24,658 bases of DNA from Victivallales bacterium (GTDB lineage Bacteria; Verrucomicrobiota; Lentisphaeria; Oligosphaerales; Oligosphaeraceae): NCBI GenBank assembly GCA_017431185.1, contig JAFRLP010000033.1, positions 1 through 24,658 on the forward strand, in the 5' to 3' direction. Made by a program: the position numbers and the translations under genes. Shown here piece after piece: positions 16,118-24,002 of the stretch (the stretch's first letter is position 1; each line of letters begins with the position of its first letter). Below the pieces are notes generated by a model. That model was not told where the DNA came from. It searched no databases and saw only the letters and a program-made list of their open reading frames with translations.

Positions 16118-19100
16118 ATGCACAGCACTTGTCTTCACATCCTGCGGTTTCTGCTTTTTGCTGCAACCCCCGTTCTCCTGGCGTCCCACTCCTATCTTCC
16201 GCTGACCTCGGAGGAGATGATGGAACTGACGATTCCCATCGCGGGGCAGCCCCTGGTCACCCTGGACAGGGGGTGGCGGCTGACCCTCGGCGATGACCTG
16301 CGCTTCGCCTCGCCCGACTTCGACGACTCCGGCTGGACGCCCGTGCAGGTCAACAGCCCCCTGTCTGGGGCTTTGAGCCAGCCCAAGGTCTGGTATCGCG
16401 TTGACTTTGCCTTGACGGACCCCGTGCCCGCCGGCATCCTGGAACTGGACTTGGGCTGCATCTCCGCCGGGGACGAGGTGTATCTCAACGGTGCGCTGCG
16501 CGGCAGTTTCGGGTTCTCCAAGATCATCAACGGCTCCTCCGCCAGAAGGCGACGCTACCTGGTCAGCGTGGCGGATGCGCAGCTGAAAACGGGGAAGAAC
16601 GTGCTGGCCATCCGCGTGAAGAACGGCTACCTGCGCGGAATGTACAGCGGCGTCCCGCAGATTCGCCTCCTGCCGGGCGATATCATCTTCGGCAAACTCA
16701 CACACCGGTCAACGGGGCGGACGGCGGTCTTCCGCCAAATCACCGAAAGCGAGACCATCAACCGCTTTGACGCAGGGGAACGGCTGTTCCTGCGTCCGCA
16801 ACTCGGTCTATTCGGGAATACGCAAACCCTGCCAGGTCGCCTGGACGTCTCTGTGGAACGCGCGGGCAGCCGCCTGGAGAGCCAGAGCCTGTCCGTGACC
16901 CTTCAGCGCGGGAGATGGCTCATCGTCCCGCCCTTTGAATTCCGCAATCCGGGCGTGGGCAGGTACCAGGTCGAGAGCGTCTTTGAGGTCCAGGGAAAAG
17001 TCCTGTGGAGCAACCGCACCGCGTTCACCGTGGAGAACATCCCCGATTACTCCGTGCCGGTCGATGCGGAACTTGCGAAGGCCGCGCCGGCCCCGCTTCC
17101 CGTGAAGATAGGCACTGCCTCCTTCGGCAGTTTCGGGCCGCGTGACCTGGGGGAGCAGGGACGGCTTTTCGACAACTACGACACACCCGAGGCGCGCGCC
17201 GGCCTGGCGTCCGTCCTGGGCGCCAACCCCAAATACCCCGGCCCCGTCTTCATCCACAGCAACGTGAAGTCTCCCGGCGCCGCCTGGCGATTCACCGATT
17301 TCATCGACGCCATTGGCGGCTACTACGATGGACTCATTGACGGCTGGCCAGCGGGGTGGGTCCGCCCCGAAAACTCCCCCACGCTCCGCCAAATCTCCAC
17401 GCAGGAGACCACCTGGACGGGCAAGACCATCCGCTTCCACTATGCGGATGGCACCCACCTGGACGTGAGGCTCTCGCAACTCACCCCCGCCTTCGAGTTG
17501 TCCGGCACCTGCAGTGAACTCCGTCTGCTGGAAACCGGCTGGGGGCTCGGCGGCCCCGCCGCGATTTTCGGGGAGCGTTCCGGAAAATGGTGCAATCTTG
17601 GCAAGGCCATTGACACGCCGGAGGCCAATTACCTGGTCGTGTCGTTCCGGGACTCTCCTGGCTGGGAGGAGTTCGACATCCCGTACTTGGCCGTCTTCGA
17701 GAAAAAGCCGACCGCCGTCGCCTTGACGGACAACGGCGTGTCTGTCCGGTTTCCATCCGGCGGATGCGGGCGCATCATGCTCATGCCGCTCTACGGGGTC
17801 ACCCTGCAGGCCCCGGACGGTCTCGACGAGAACGCCCTGCCGCTCTGCCGGTTCTGGTCTCGTGCCCTGCCGGCCATGCCCGTCGCCGTCTCGCGCACCG
17901 CCTCCATCGACTATGACGCACAACAACTGCTGGTACGGGACGAGTTTGTCCGCAACCCCGTCCAGGATGACTGGGGAACCCCGCACATCACCCTTGCCCC
18001 TGTTCCGCCATCCCTTGTCCTTGCCTCTGCGGACAGCCTGGAGCTGCGTTTCTCCCAGGCTGTGCTCGACACGGGCTACGCAACGCTCTGCGGGCCGTTT
18101 TGCGCCATGAAGGACACCGACAGCTACGTGTTCGCCCTCCAGGGGGCGACGCGGCTGGTGACGGAGGTGCGCCAGGCCGGCGCGCCAGCTGACAATGAGG
18201 CCACGCGGCAGGCCAGGCAGGAACTGGAGGCCATTGTCCGCCAGGAGGCCCTGCCGCTCCTCGCCTCCCACCCGTGGCGGCGGCTCACGGCGAACCCGAC
18301 CGGCAAGGCCAACTCCTCCGGCACCTTGGAGCCGGACTTCACCAACCTGATGATGACTCTGGGATACCTTCCCGAGGATTTGCGCGCCCAAGTCCTTCGT
18401 GAGGTTATCACGGAGCAGCACAACTTCTTTGACAACAGCCTGGAGGCCGCCGTGCGCCAGCGGGGTTCCAAGGGCAAGAAAAAGCCGATGACGTTCGTCC
18501 CCGTGAACCAGGCCGTCTTCAACCCGCTTTCCGGCAAGGCGATGAACGCCCTCGCCAGGCACGCCAAGGACAACGGAATCGACTGCCCCTGCTACGAGGG
18601 GCTGCGGTTGCACCTGGCATGGAGCCTGGGCCATTACGCCCGGCAGTGGGAGTTCGCCGAGAACAGCCTGCCGGCATTGGAGGAGTCCTTCAACTTGGTG
18701 GTCAACGCCCTGGACTGGTCATATTCGCTGTGCTGGGACTCATACGGTGGCATCCGCATCGGCAATGGCCTGCAGGAGAGCACCATCTTCCATGCCGGTC
18801 TGGCGGGTTACGCCCGCCTTCTGCGCCGGCTGGGCAGAACGGAGCAGAGCGACCAGGCCGCCTGCCTGGCTCTCCTGCTTCTGCCCGGCATGCGCGCCTG
18901 CACCGCGCCAGCGACCTGCGACTACAACCGCCGTCGTCGCGGCTACCTGCCGGACCACTCCCTGGCCAGCGACATCGAGTTCCTGGAAATGGCTGCGCCT
19001 GACCGATACAGCGAGGTGAACGAGCGTGGCGGTTTCTTCCTCTGGGTCATCCATCCGAGGAATGTCTTCAGCCCGGGAATCATCATGACGCAGCTGCCCG

Positions 19101-19360
19101 AGGTCCTCCGGCTGTTCAAGGAATGCTGGGGCGGCTTGAGCGACCGCCATTTCTCCGGGATGGTCGCCGAGAAGATGGCCAACTACGACTCGCGTGCGCT
19201 TGTGGACATCTTCTGCCACGCCGTGCCCCATCCCCCCATTCCCGTGGGGGAACTGATGCTCCTGCGGCAGAAAAAGAACCTGAACTGCTGGCAGCGGCTG
19301 ACTGACCGCCGCGCCTTCCTGGAGTACAACAGCGACATTTCCTGGCAAAGACTATGGTAG
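16118..19360 (+). CDS. Large secreted protein, GH2-like jelly roll N-terminus and helical glycosidase-like C-terminus
   Basis: A 1080-residue protein with a probable signal peptide (residues 1-24, hydrophobic run FLLFAATPVLLA). Residues about 40-190 read as a galactose-binding-like jelly roll of the kind that opens GH2 and sialate esterase-like enzymes: GWRLTLGDDLRF, FDDSGWTPVQV, VWYRVDFAL, GDEVYLNGALRGS, GKNVLAIRVKNG. Several beta-rich segments follow up to about residue 690. From about 700 the sequence becomes helical with Trp/Tyr-rich, Asp/Glu-bearing segments (EGLRLHLAWSLGHYARQWEF, ALDWSYSLCWDSYGGIRIGNG, ESTIFHAGLAGYARLLRRLG), as in an (alpha/alpha)6 toroid. No catalytic family could be named. 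Exported polysaccharide degradation is the likely role. It follows the pseudopilin by 3 bp, and its stop overlaps the next gene's start. Confidence 0.85.
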   Translation: MHSTCLHILRFLLFAATPVLLASHSYLPLTSEEMMELTIPIAGQPLVTLDRGWRLTLGDDLRFASPDFDDSGWTPVQVNSPLSGALSQPKVWYRVDFALTDPVPAGILELDLGCISAGDEVYLNGALRGSFGFSKIINGSSARRRRYLVSVADAQLKTGKNVLAIRVKNGYLRGMYSGVPQIRLLPGDIIFGKLTHRSTGRTAVFRQITESETINRFDAGERLFLRPQLGLFGNTQTLPGRLDVSVERAGSRLESQSLSVTLQRGRWLIVPPFEFRNPGVGRYQVESVFEVQGKVLWSNRTAFTVENIPDYSVPVDAELAKAAPAPLPVKIGTASFGSFGPRDLGEQGRLFDNYDTPEARAGLASVLGANPKYPGPVFIHSNVKSPGAAWRFTDFIDAIGGYYDGLIDGWPAGWVRPENSPTLRQISTQETTWTGKTIRFHYADGTHLDVRLSQLTPAFELSGTCSELRLLETGWGLGGPAAIFGERSGKWCNLGKAIDTPEANYLVVSFRDSPGWEEFDIPYLAVFEKKPTAVALTDNGVSVRFPSGGCGRIMLMPLYGVTLQAPDGLDENALPLCRFWSRALPAMPVAVSRTASIDYDAQQLLVRDEFVRNPVQDDWGTPHITLAPVPPSLVLASADSLELRFSQAVLDTGYATLCGPFCAMKDTDSYVFALQGATRLVTEVRQAGAPADNEATRQARQELEAIVRQEALPLLASHPWRRLTANPTGKANSSGTLEPDFTNLMMTLGYLPEDLRAQVLREVITEQHNFFDNSLEAAVRQRGSKGKKKPMTFVPVNQAVFNPLSGKAMNALARHAKDNGIDCPCYEGLRLHLAWSLGHYARQWEFAENSLPALEESFNLVVNALDWSYSLCWDSYGGIRIGNGLQESTIFHAGLAGYARLLRRLGRTEQSDQAACLALLLLPGMRACTAPATCDYNRRRRGYLPDHSLASDIEFLEMAAPDRYSEVNERGGFFLWVIHPRNVFSPGIIMTQLPEVLRLFKECWGGLSDRHFSGMVAEKMANYDSRALVDIFCHAVPHPPIPVGELMLLRQKKNLNCWQRLTDRRAFLEYNSDISWQRLW

Positions 19361-21447
19361 AGAAGAAGATTCCGACTCTAGAGACAGACGTCCTGGTCAT
19401 CGGGGCAGGCCCCGGAGGGCTGGGGGCCGCCCTGATGAGCGCGCGCTCCGGCCAGCAGACGCTCGTCGCCGAAGCGTATGGCGTGCCGGGAGGCATGGCG
19501 GTCATCGCGGAAGTGCATCCGTTCATGGTCAGCTCCGTCAATGGACAGGACCTGGACGCCCCCGTCTATCCCGAATGGAAGGCCGCCATGCGACGTTACC
19601 TGACCCCGCAGGCCAATGCCATGATCGAGCGCGACGGCGGATACGCCCCGCGCTCCATCAACAAGGCCGCCGCCGCATTGGCAGCCGAAGACCTGCTGCT
19701 CTCGGCCGGCGTGCGCATGCTTTACCACCACCGTCTGGTGGACACTGAAATGGAGGGGCGCAACATCCGCGCCTGCATCCTGCACTCCAAAGGCGGCCTG
19801 CGCCGGGTCCGGGCGAAGATGTACATCGACTGCACGGGGGACGCAGACCTCGCCGCCTCCGCCGGCTGTCGCTTTGACGTAGGGGACGAACACGGTCGCT
19901 GCCAGCCTATGACCCTCTGCTTCAAACTTGCCAATGTCCAGGCAAAATACACCGATGAGGGCAAGGCCTTGCGGCTCCTTGACCCTGAATGGCGCAAAAT
20001 GCTTGACGAGAAGTACCAGAACGCCGTGCGGAGTGGCCGGGTACACTGCGAAAGGGAGGATGTCCTGCTCTTTCCCTATTCTGTGGGTGGAAATGGTGTG
20101 CTGCACTTCAACACCACGCGGGTGCTTCGCCTCTCCGCGCTGGACGGTGATGAACTCGCCCAGGCCGAAATCGAGGGGCGCCGCCAGTTGCGCGAACTCC
20201 TGTTCTGGCTGCGGGAGGATGTGCCCGGCTTTGCCGAGGCGGAACTGCTCTCCATGGGCATCCAGATCGGCGTGCGCGAAAGCCGTCGTGTCAAGGGAAT
20301 CTTCACCTTGACCAGGGAGGATTTCGAGCGCGCCGCCAAGTTCCCTGACGCCATTGCCAGAAGCAATTACCACATCGACATCCACTCCCCCGACGGCAGC
20401 GGAACCTACCGCCAAAGCCTTCCGCCGGACGAATACTACGAGATTCCCTACGGATGCATCGTGCCGGAGGACTGCGACAACCTCCTGATAGGCGGTCGCC
20501 CCGTCTCGTCCGACATGGCTGTCCACAGCAGCCTGCGCATCATGCCGACGGCCATCTCGCTGGGGCAGGCTGCGGGCTGCGCCGCATCGCTGGCCATCCA
20601 GGAGAAAAAGGCCCCGCGCAACCTCAACGGGACAGCGGTCCGTGCCTGCCTTTGCCGCATGGGGGCGATGCTGGGGAGCCTGCTGCTGTTCCTGGCCGCC
20701 CCGCTGCTGGGCGGGGAAAAAACCACTGCGGAGCCCTGGAGCATCCACAGCGGACGTGTGTTCATCGTGCGCCACGGACAGCGGGACAAGCCCCTGCCCC
20801 CCGCCTACGACCCGCTCCTGACGGCAGACGGCAGGCGGCAGGCGACCCTGGCGGGAAAGGAGCTGAAGCGGCGTGGTTTCAGGGGCGTCATCTGGGCCTC
20901 GCCCTACCGCCGTACCCTGGAGACCGCCACCCTGATTGCCCACGAACTGGGCGACCCGCCAATCCATCTGGCCCCGCTGAGCCAGGAGTACTGCCGCCAT
21001 CCAGGCAAACCCAACGTTCTGCCGCGCAGCCTGGCGGAGATGAAGGCCGAATTCGGGCTGCTGCAAGGCACGGAGGAGATAGGGGACTGGCGGCTCTCCG
21101 GGCCGGAGGACCTGCTGGCGGTGAAGATGCGGGTGGCCAGGATGCTTGAAAAGATGCCCCCCAAGCCCGAAACGCAGGATTGGCTCTTTGTCACCCATGG
21201 CGCTGTCATCAAGGGCTTTCATCTTCTTTCCGTCGGCTATATGGGCGGAAAACTCCCTGATATGCCCATGAACTGGAATGCCTGCCTCTCGGAATACCGC
21301 TTTTTCCCGGGCTTCATGCCCCTTCTTGTCTCCCTGTTCGACGTGGGCTTCCTGCCGGATGAACTCACCACCTCCAATGAACGAAGCAAACAGGAGGTTC
21401 TCCAGGACAAGGGCAAGGGCGAGCCGCTATCCAATCCCATGAGGTAA
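19354..21447 (+). CDS. Fusion: FAD-dependent oxidoreductase with histidine phosphatase, internal signal-peptide-like segment
   Basis: A 697-residue fusion. Residues 12-27 (DVLVIGAGPGGLGAAL) are the FAD dinucleotide-binding motif, and CIVPEDCDNLLIGGRPVSSD to SLGQAAGCAASLA near residues 366-422 is the closing FAD site of the FAD_oxidored family. That family normally ends at a motif like the CRMGAML found at 434-440. Here the frame continues directly into GSLLLFLAAPLLGGEK, which looks like a signal peptide core, and then a phosphoglycerate mutase-like phosphatase: VFIVRHGQR (catalytic H474), SPYRRTLETATLIA and WLFVTHGAVIKGF. Internal ATGs at 20659 and 20668 could start the phosphatase separately. 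The start overlaps the preceding stop by 7 bp, so translation is probably coupled. Substrates are unknown. Confidence 0.88.
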   Translation: MVEKKIPTLETDVLVIGAGPGGLGAALMSARSGQQTLVAEAYGVPGGMAVIAEVHPFMVSSVNGQDLDAPVYPEWKAAMRRYLTPQANAMIERDGGYAPRSINKAAAALAAEDLLLSAGVRMLYHHRLVDTEMEGRNIRACILHSKGGLRRVRAKMYIDCTGDADLAASAGCRFDVGDEHGRCQPMTLCFKLANVQAKYTDEGKALRLLDPEWRKMLDEKYQNAVRSGRVHCEREDVLLFPYSVGGNGVLHFNTTRVLRLSALDGDELAQAEIEGRRQLRELLFWLREDVPGFAEAELLSMGIQIGVRESRRVKGIFTLTREDFERAAKFPDAIARSNYHIDIHSPDGSGTYRQSLPPDEYYEIPYGCIVPEDCDNLLIGGRPVSSDMAVHSSLRIMPTAISLGQAAGCAASLAIQEKKAPRNLNGTAVRACLCRMGAMLGSLLLFLAAPLLGGEKTTAEPWSIHSGRVFIVRHGQRDKPLPPAYDPLLTADGRRQATLAGKELKRRGFRGVIWASPYRRTLETATLIAHELGDPPIHLAPLSQEYCRHPGKPNVLPRSLAEMKAEFGLLQGTEEIGDWRLSGPEDLLAVKMRVARMLEKMPPKPETQDWLFVTHGAVIKGFHLLSVGYMGGKLPDMPMNWNACLSEYRFFPGFMPLLVSLFDVGFLPDELTTSNERSKQEVLQDKGKGEPLSNPMR

Positions 21448-21456
21448 TCGCAGGAC

Positions 21457-21539
21457 TGCCCCCCAGCCGAACAGCCAAAAAGGGTAGTGCCTCACCGACT
21501 GATACTGACCGCGTCTGGCCTGTATCAGACGATGGGGCA
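21457..21539. other. Imperfect nested inverted repeat after the FAD-phosphatase gene
   Basis: An outer pair TGCCCC (21457) / GGGGCA (21534) encloses an inner pair CTGATAC (21499) / GTATCAG (21522) with a 16-nt loop. CCAAAAAGGG also occurs twice, inside and just after the structure. It lies immediately after the stop at 21447 and could be a terminator-like or processed RNA structure, although no clean T-run follows. Confidence 0.35.
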
Positions 21540-21608
21540 TTCCCAAAAAGGGGCCTGCTACTTGCGGAAAGGAGTTTTCCGGTTATATTATCTATATTTT
21601 AATTCTAG

Positions 21609-21630
21609 TCTATAGGCGATTAACTATAGA
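21609..21630. promoter_or_regulatory. Inverted-repeat operator candidate upstream of second MmgE/PrpD gene
   Basis: TCTATAG-GCGATTAA-CTATAGA is a perfect 7-bp inverted repeat in an AT-rich stretch 25 bp before the start at 21655. AGTCTATA is also directly repeated (21607 and 21630). TTATATTAT at about 21582-21590 is a promoter-like element. The overall layout suits a repressor or LysR/GntR-type site controlling the PrpD-AKR-Ppd operon. Confidence 0.5.
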
Positions 21631-21654
21631 GTCTATAACCTAATCTTTTCAAAG

Positions 21655-22998
21655 ATGAACTCATCCCAACAGTTTTTGGAATCGGTGATGGCGGTCCGGC
21701 GACAACCGATACCGGCGGAGGTCATGGCACGGGCACGGCGTTCCTTGCAGGATTATCTGGCGGTGACTTGCGCTGGAGCGACCTTCCAGAAGGAGAAACT
21801 GGCGCGTTACTGGGCATTCGCGGAGCCGGAGTCGGGGCGGTTCAAGGCGATTGGATGCCAGAAAAACCTCGCCCTGAAAGAGTCGGTCTTCCTGAACGGG
21901 CTCAATGGCCACGCCCTGGACTTTGACGACGGCACAAACGCCGGCATCATCCACCTGGGTTCACCCATTTTCTCGCTTCTGCTGCCGCTGGCGCAACGTC
22001 ATGGCAAACGGGTGGATGAGGTGCTGGCGGCGGCCATCATCGGATACGAGGCCTCCTTCACGATGGCGGTCTCCATCCAGCCAGGCCACAAAGCCTTGGG
22101 CTACCATGCCACAGGTACCTGCGGAACACTCGGGGCGACCCTGGCGGCCTCTCTGATGCTGGGCTTTTCCGACGAGGAACGGTTCCAGGCATTTGCGGCA
22201 GCCGCTGTCGCGGCTTCTGGAATGCTGAAAGTCCTGGATGACGGAAGCGAACTCAAGCCCTACAATGTCGCCAAGGCCGCTCTGCTGTCCCTGACTTCGC
22301 TCCAACTGGCCAAGGCTGGATTCCAGGGGGCTCCCGACCCGCTTGGCGGGGGACGTGGCTATTTCAAGATGATGACAGGCCAGGAACAGGTGGAGTTCAA
22401 GCCAGTTCTGCTGAACGGCACTTATGCCATCCAAAAAAGCTACACCAAGCCATACGCATCCTGCCGATACACTCATCCCGCCGTTGAGGCAGCCATTCAT
22501 CTGCGCAATCGCCATGGTCTGAAGGCGACGGATGTGACGGGCATTGACGTTCGCACCTACAGTCTTGCGGTTTCTGGACACGACCACACGGAGATACCAG
22601 GCAGCTACAGCGCCAAGATGAGCATCCCATATGCCACGGCTGTCGGCCTGGTGTTCGGCAAGGCTGGATTGCAGGAATTCAGCGAGCAGATGGTGGCCAA
22701 TCCCGACATTCTGGCCCTCACCCGCAAGGTCCAGGTTCAGGCCGACGATGAGTTAAGCCGCGCATTCCCGAAACTCCAGTCCGCCATCGTGGATATCCAT
22801 ACGGCAGACCAGACTTTCACGGAGCGCGTGGACTTTCCAAAGGGCGAACCCGAGAATCCCCTGACTGACCAGGAATTCCGCTCCCGCTACGACGCCCTCA
22901 TGGAATACGGCGGCATCGCGCCCGCCACCGCCGCCACCGTCTTCCAATTGGCGGAACAGCCTGACACCCTTGTGGACGAACTGCTGGCTGGCCTGTGA
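21655..22998 (+). CDS. MmgE/PrpD family protein (second paralogue)
   Basis: A 447-residue protein collinear with the first MmgE/PrpD protein but clearly divergent. The family layout is present: NGLNGHALDFDDGTNAGIIH (residues 81-100, with the DDG typical of the active-site loop), AAIIGYEASFTMAV, LGYHATGTCGTLGATLAA, LKPYNVAKAALLS, and the lid domain with KPYASCRYTHPAVEAAIHLR. Members act as dehydratases, decarboxylases or epimerases on di- and tricarboxylic acids. It heads the right-hand operon, 38 bp before the AKR7 gene and upstream of phosphonopyruvate decarboxylase, so a phosphono-carboxylate is a conceivable substrate; this rests on position only. There is no strong Shine-Dalgarno before the ATG. 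Confidence 0.9.
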   Translation: MNSSQQFLESVMAVRRQPIPAEVMARARRSLQDYLAVTCAGATFQKEKLARYWAFAEPESGRFKAIGCQKNLALKESVFLNGLNGHALDFDDGTNAGIIHLGSPIFSLLLPLAQRHGKRVDEVLAAAIIGYEASFTMAVSIQPGHKALGYHATGTCGTLGATLAASLMLGFSDEERFQAFAAAAVAASGMLKVLDDGSELKPYNVAKAALLSLTSLQLAKAGFQGAPDPLGGGRGYFKMMTGQEQVEFKPVLLNGTYAIQKSYTKPYASCRYTHPAVEAAIHLRNRHGLKATDVTGIDVRTYSLAVSGHDHTEIPGSYSAKMSIPYATAVGLVFGKAGLQEFSEQMVANPDILALTRKVQVQADDELSRAFPKLQSAIVDIHTADQTFTERVDFPKGEPENPLTDQEFRSRYDALMEYGGIAPATAATVFQLAEQPDTLVDELLAGL

Positions 22999-23036
22999 TT
23001 GTCGCAAGCACCTCACACACTTCTGGAAAAGGAAAA

Positions 23037-24002
23037 ATGGCTAACGTGAAACTGGTACTGGGCACCATGACCTTCGGCGAGTCCGTGTTCGCTCCGCAAG
23101 TGGGGGAACTGGTGAACGCATTCCTGGACTCGGGGTACGACGAACTGGACACGGCCTACGTCTATAACGAGGGCAATTGTGAGCGTCTCCTCGGAGAAGC
23201 CCTTCAAAACATCGGAAAGCCCTTCAAAATCGCCACAAAGGTCAACCCCAGAATCAGCGGACGGCTCGACGGGCAGGCTGTCCGCAAGCAGGTGAACGAG
23301 TCCCTGGAGAGGCTTCGCCTGCCAAGCGTGGATATCGTCTATCTCCATTTCCCCGACCCCGCCACCCCCGTCGAGGACCCTCTGGCCGCCTGCAATGAAC
23401 TCCACTCCCAAGGAAAGTTCAAGGAACTGGGACTGTCCAATTTCCCTGCCTGGATGGTGGCGGACGCCTGGCGCCAGTGCGAAAAAAACCACTGGGTCAA
23501 ACCGTCCATCTACGAGGGCATCTACAATCCGCTGACCCGCAAGGCCGAAATCGAACTCAATGCCTGCCTGAACAACTTCGGAATGCGTTTCTATGCCTAC
23601 AATCCCCTGGCTGGCGGACTGCTTTCGGGGCGTTACACCAGTTTTGAGGAACAGCCTGGGGATGGACGCTTCACCCATCGCCCAAACTACCAGGCGCGCT
23701 ACTGGAAAAAGAGTTTCTTCGAGGCAATGGAGGTCATTCGAGCCGCCGCTGCCGAACACGGTCTCACGCTCATTGAGGCGACATACCGCTGGCTGGTGTA
23801 TCATTCGATGCTTCAAGGCGACCGTGGCGACGCCGTCATCCTCGGGGTCTCCAAGCCAGCGCATCTGGCGCAGAATCTGGCCGCTGTCCAGGCAGGGCCA
23901 TTGCCGGAGGCCCTGGTCGAGGCATTCGCACGCGCCTGGGCCATCACCAAAGCAGACAGTCCCGAGTACTTCACCCTTTACAAGAGGAACAAGAATGCTT
24001 GA
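23037..24002 (+). CDS. Aldo-keto reductase, AKR7 (aflatoxin/succinic semialdehyde reductase) family
   Basis: A 321-residue NAD(P)H-dependent aldehyde reductase. Start chosen at ATG 23037, which has AAAGGAA upstream; the longer frame from GTG 22995 adds a non-family leader. The catalytic tetrad is complete: D38 and Y43 in ELDTAYVYNEG, K68 in IATKVNP, H104 in VYLHFPD. The segments ELHSQGKFKELGLSNF, FYAYNPLAGGLLSGRY and HSMLQGDRGDAVILG resemble mammalian AKR7A proteins closely, as I recall them. AKR7A2 reduces succinic semialdehyde, a short aldehyde with a terminal acid, resembling phosphonoacetaldehyde. The downstream gene, overlapping it by 8 bp, encodes phosphonopyruvate decarboxylase, whose product is phosphonoacetaldehyde, so reduction to 2-hydroxyethylphosphonate is a reasonable inference. 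Confidence 0.94.
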   Translation: MANVKLVLGTMTFGESVFAPQVGELVNAFLDSGYDELDTAYVYNEGNCERLLGEALQNIGKPFKIATKVNPRISGRLDGQAVRKQVNESLERLRLPSVDIVYLHFPDPATPVEDPLAACNELHSQGKFKELGLSNFPAWMVADAWRQCEKNHWVKPSIYEGIYNPLTRKAEIELNACLNNFGMRFYAYNPLAGGLLSGRYTSFEEQPGDGRFTHRPNYQARYWKKSFFEAMEVIRAAAAEHGLTLIEATYRWLVYHSMLQGDRGDAVILGVSKPAHLAQNLAAVQAGPLPEALVEAFARAWAITKADSPEYFTLYKRNKNA

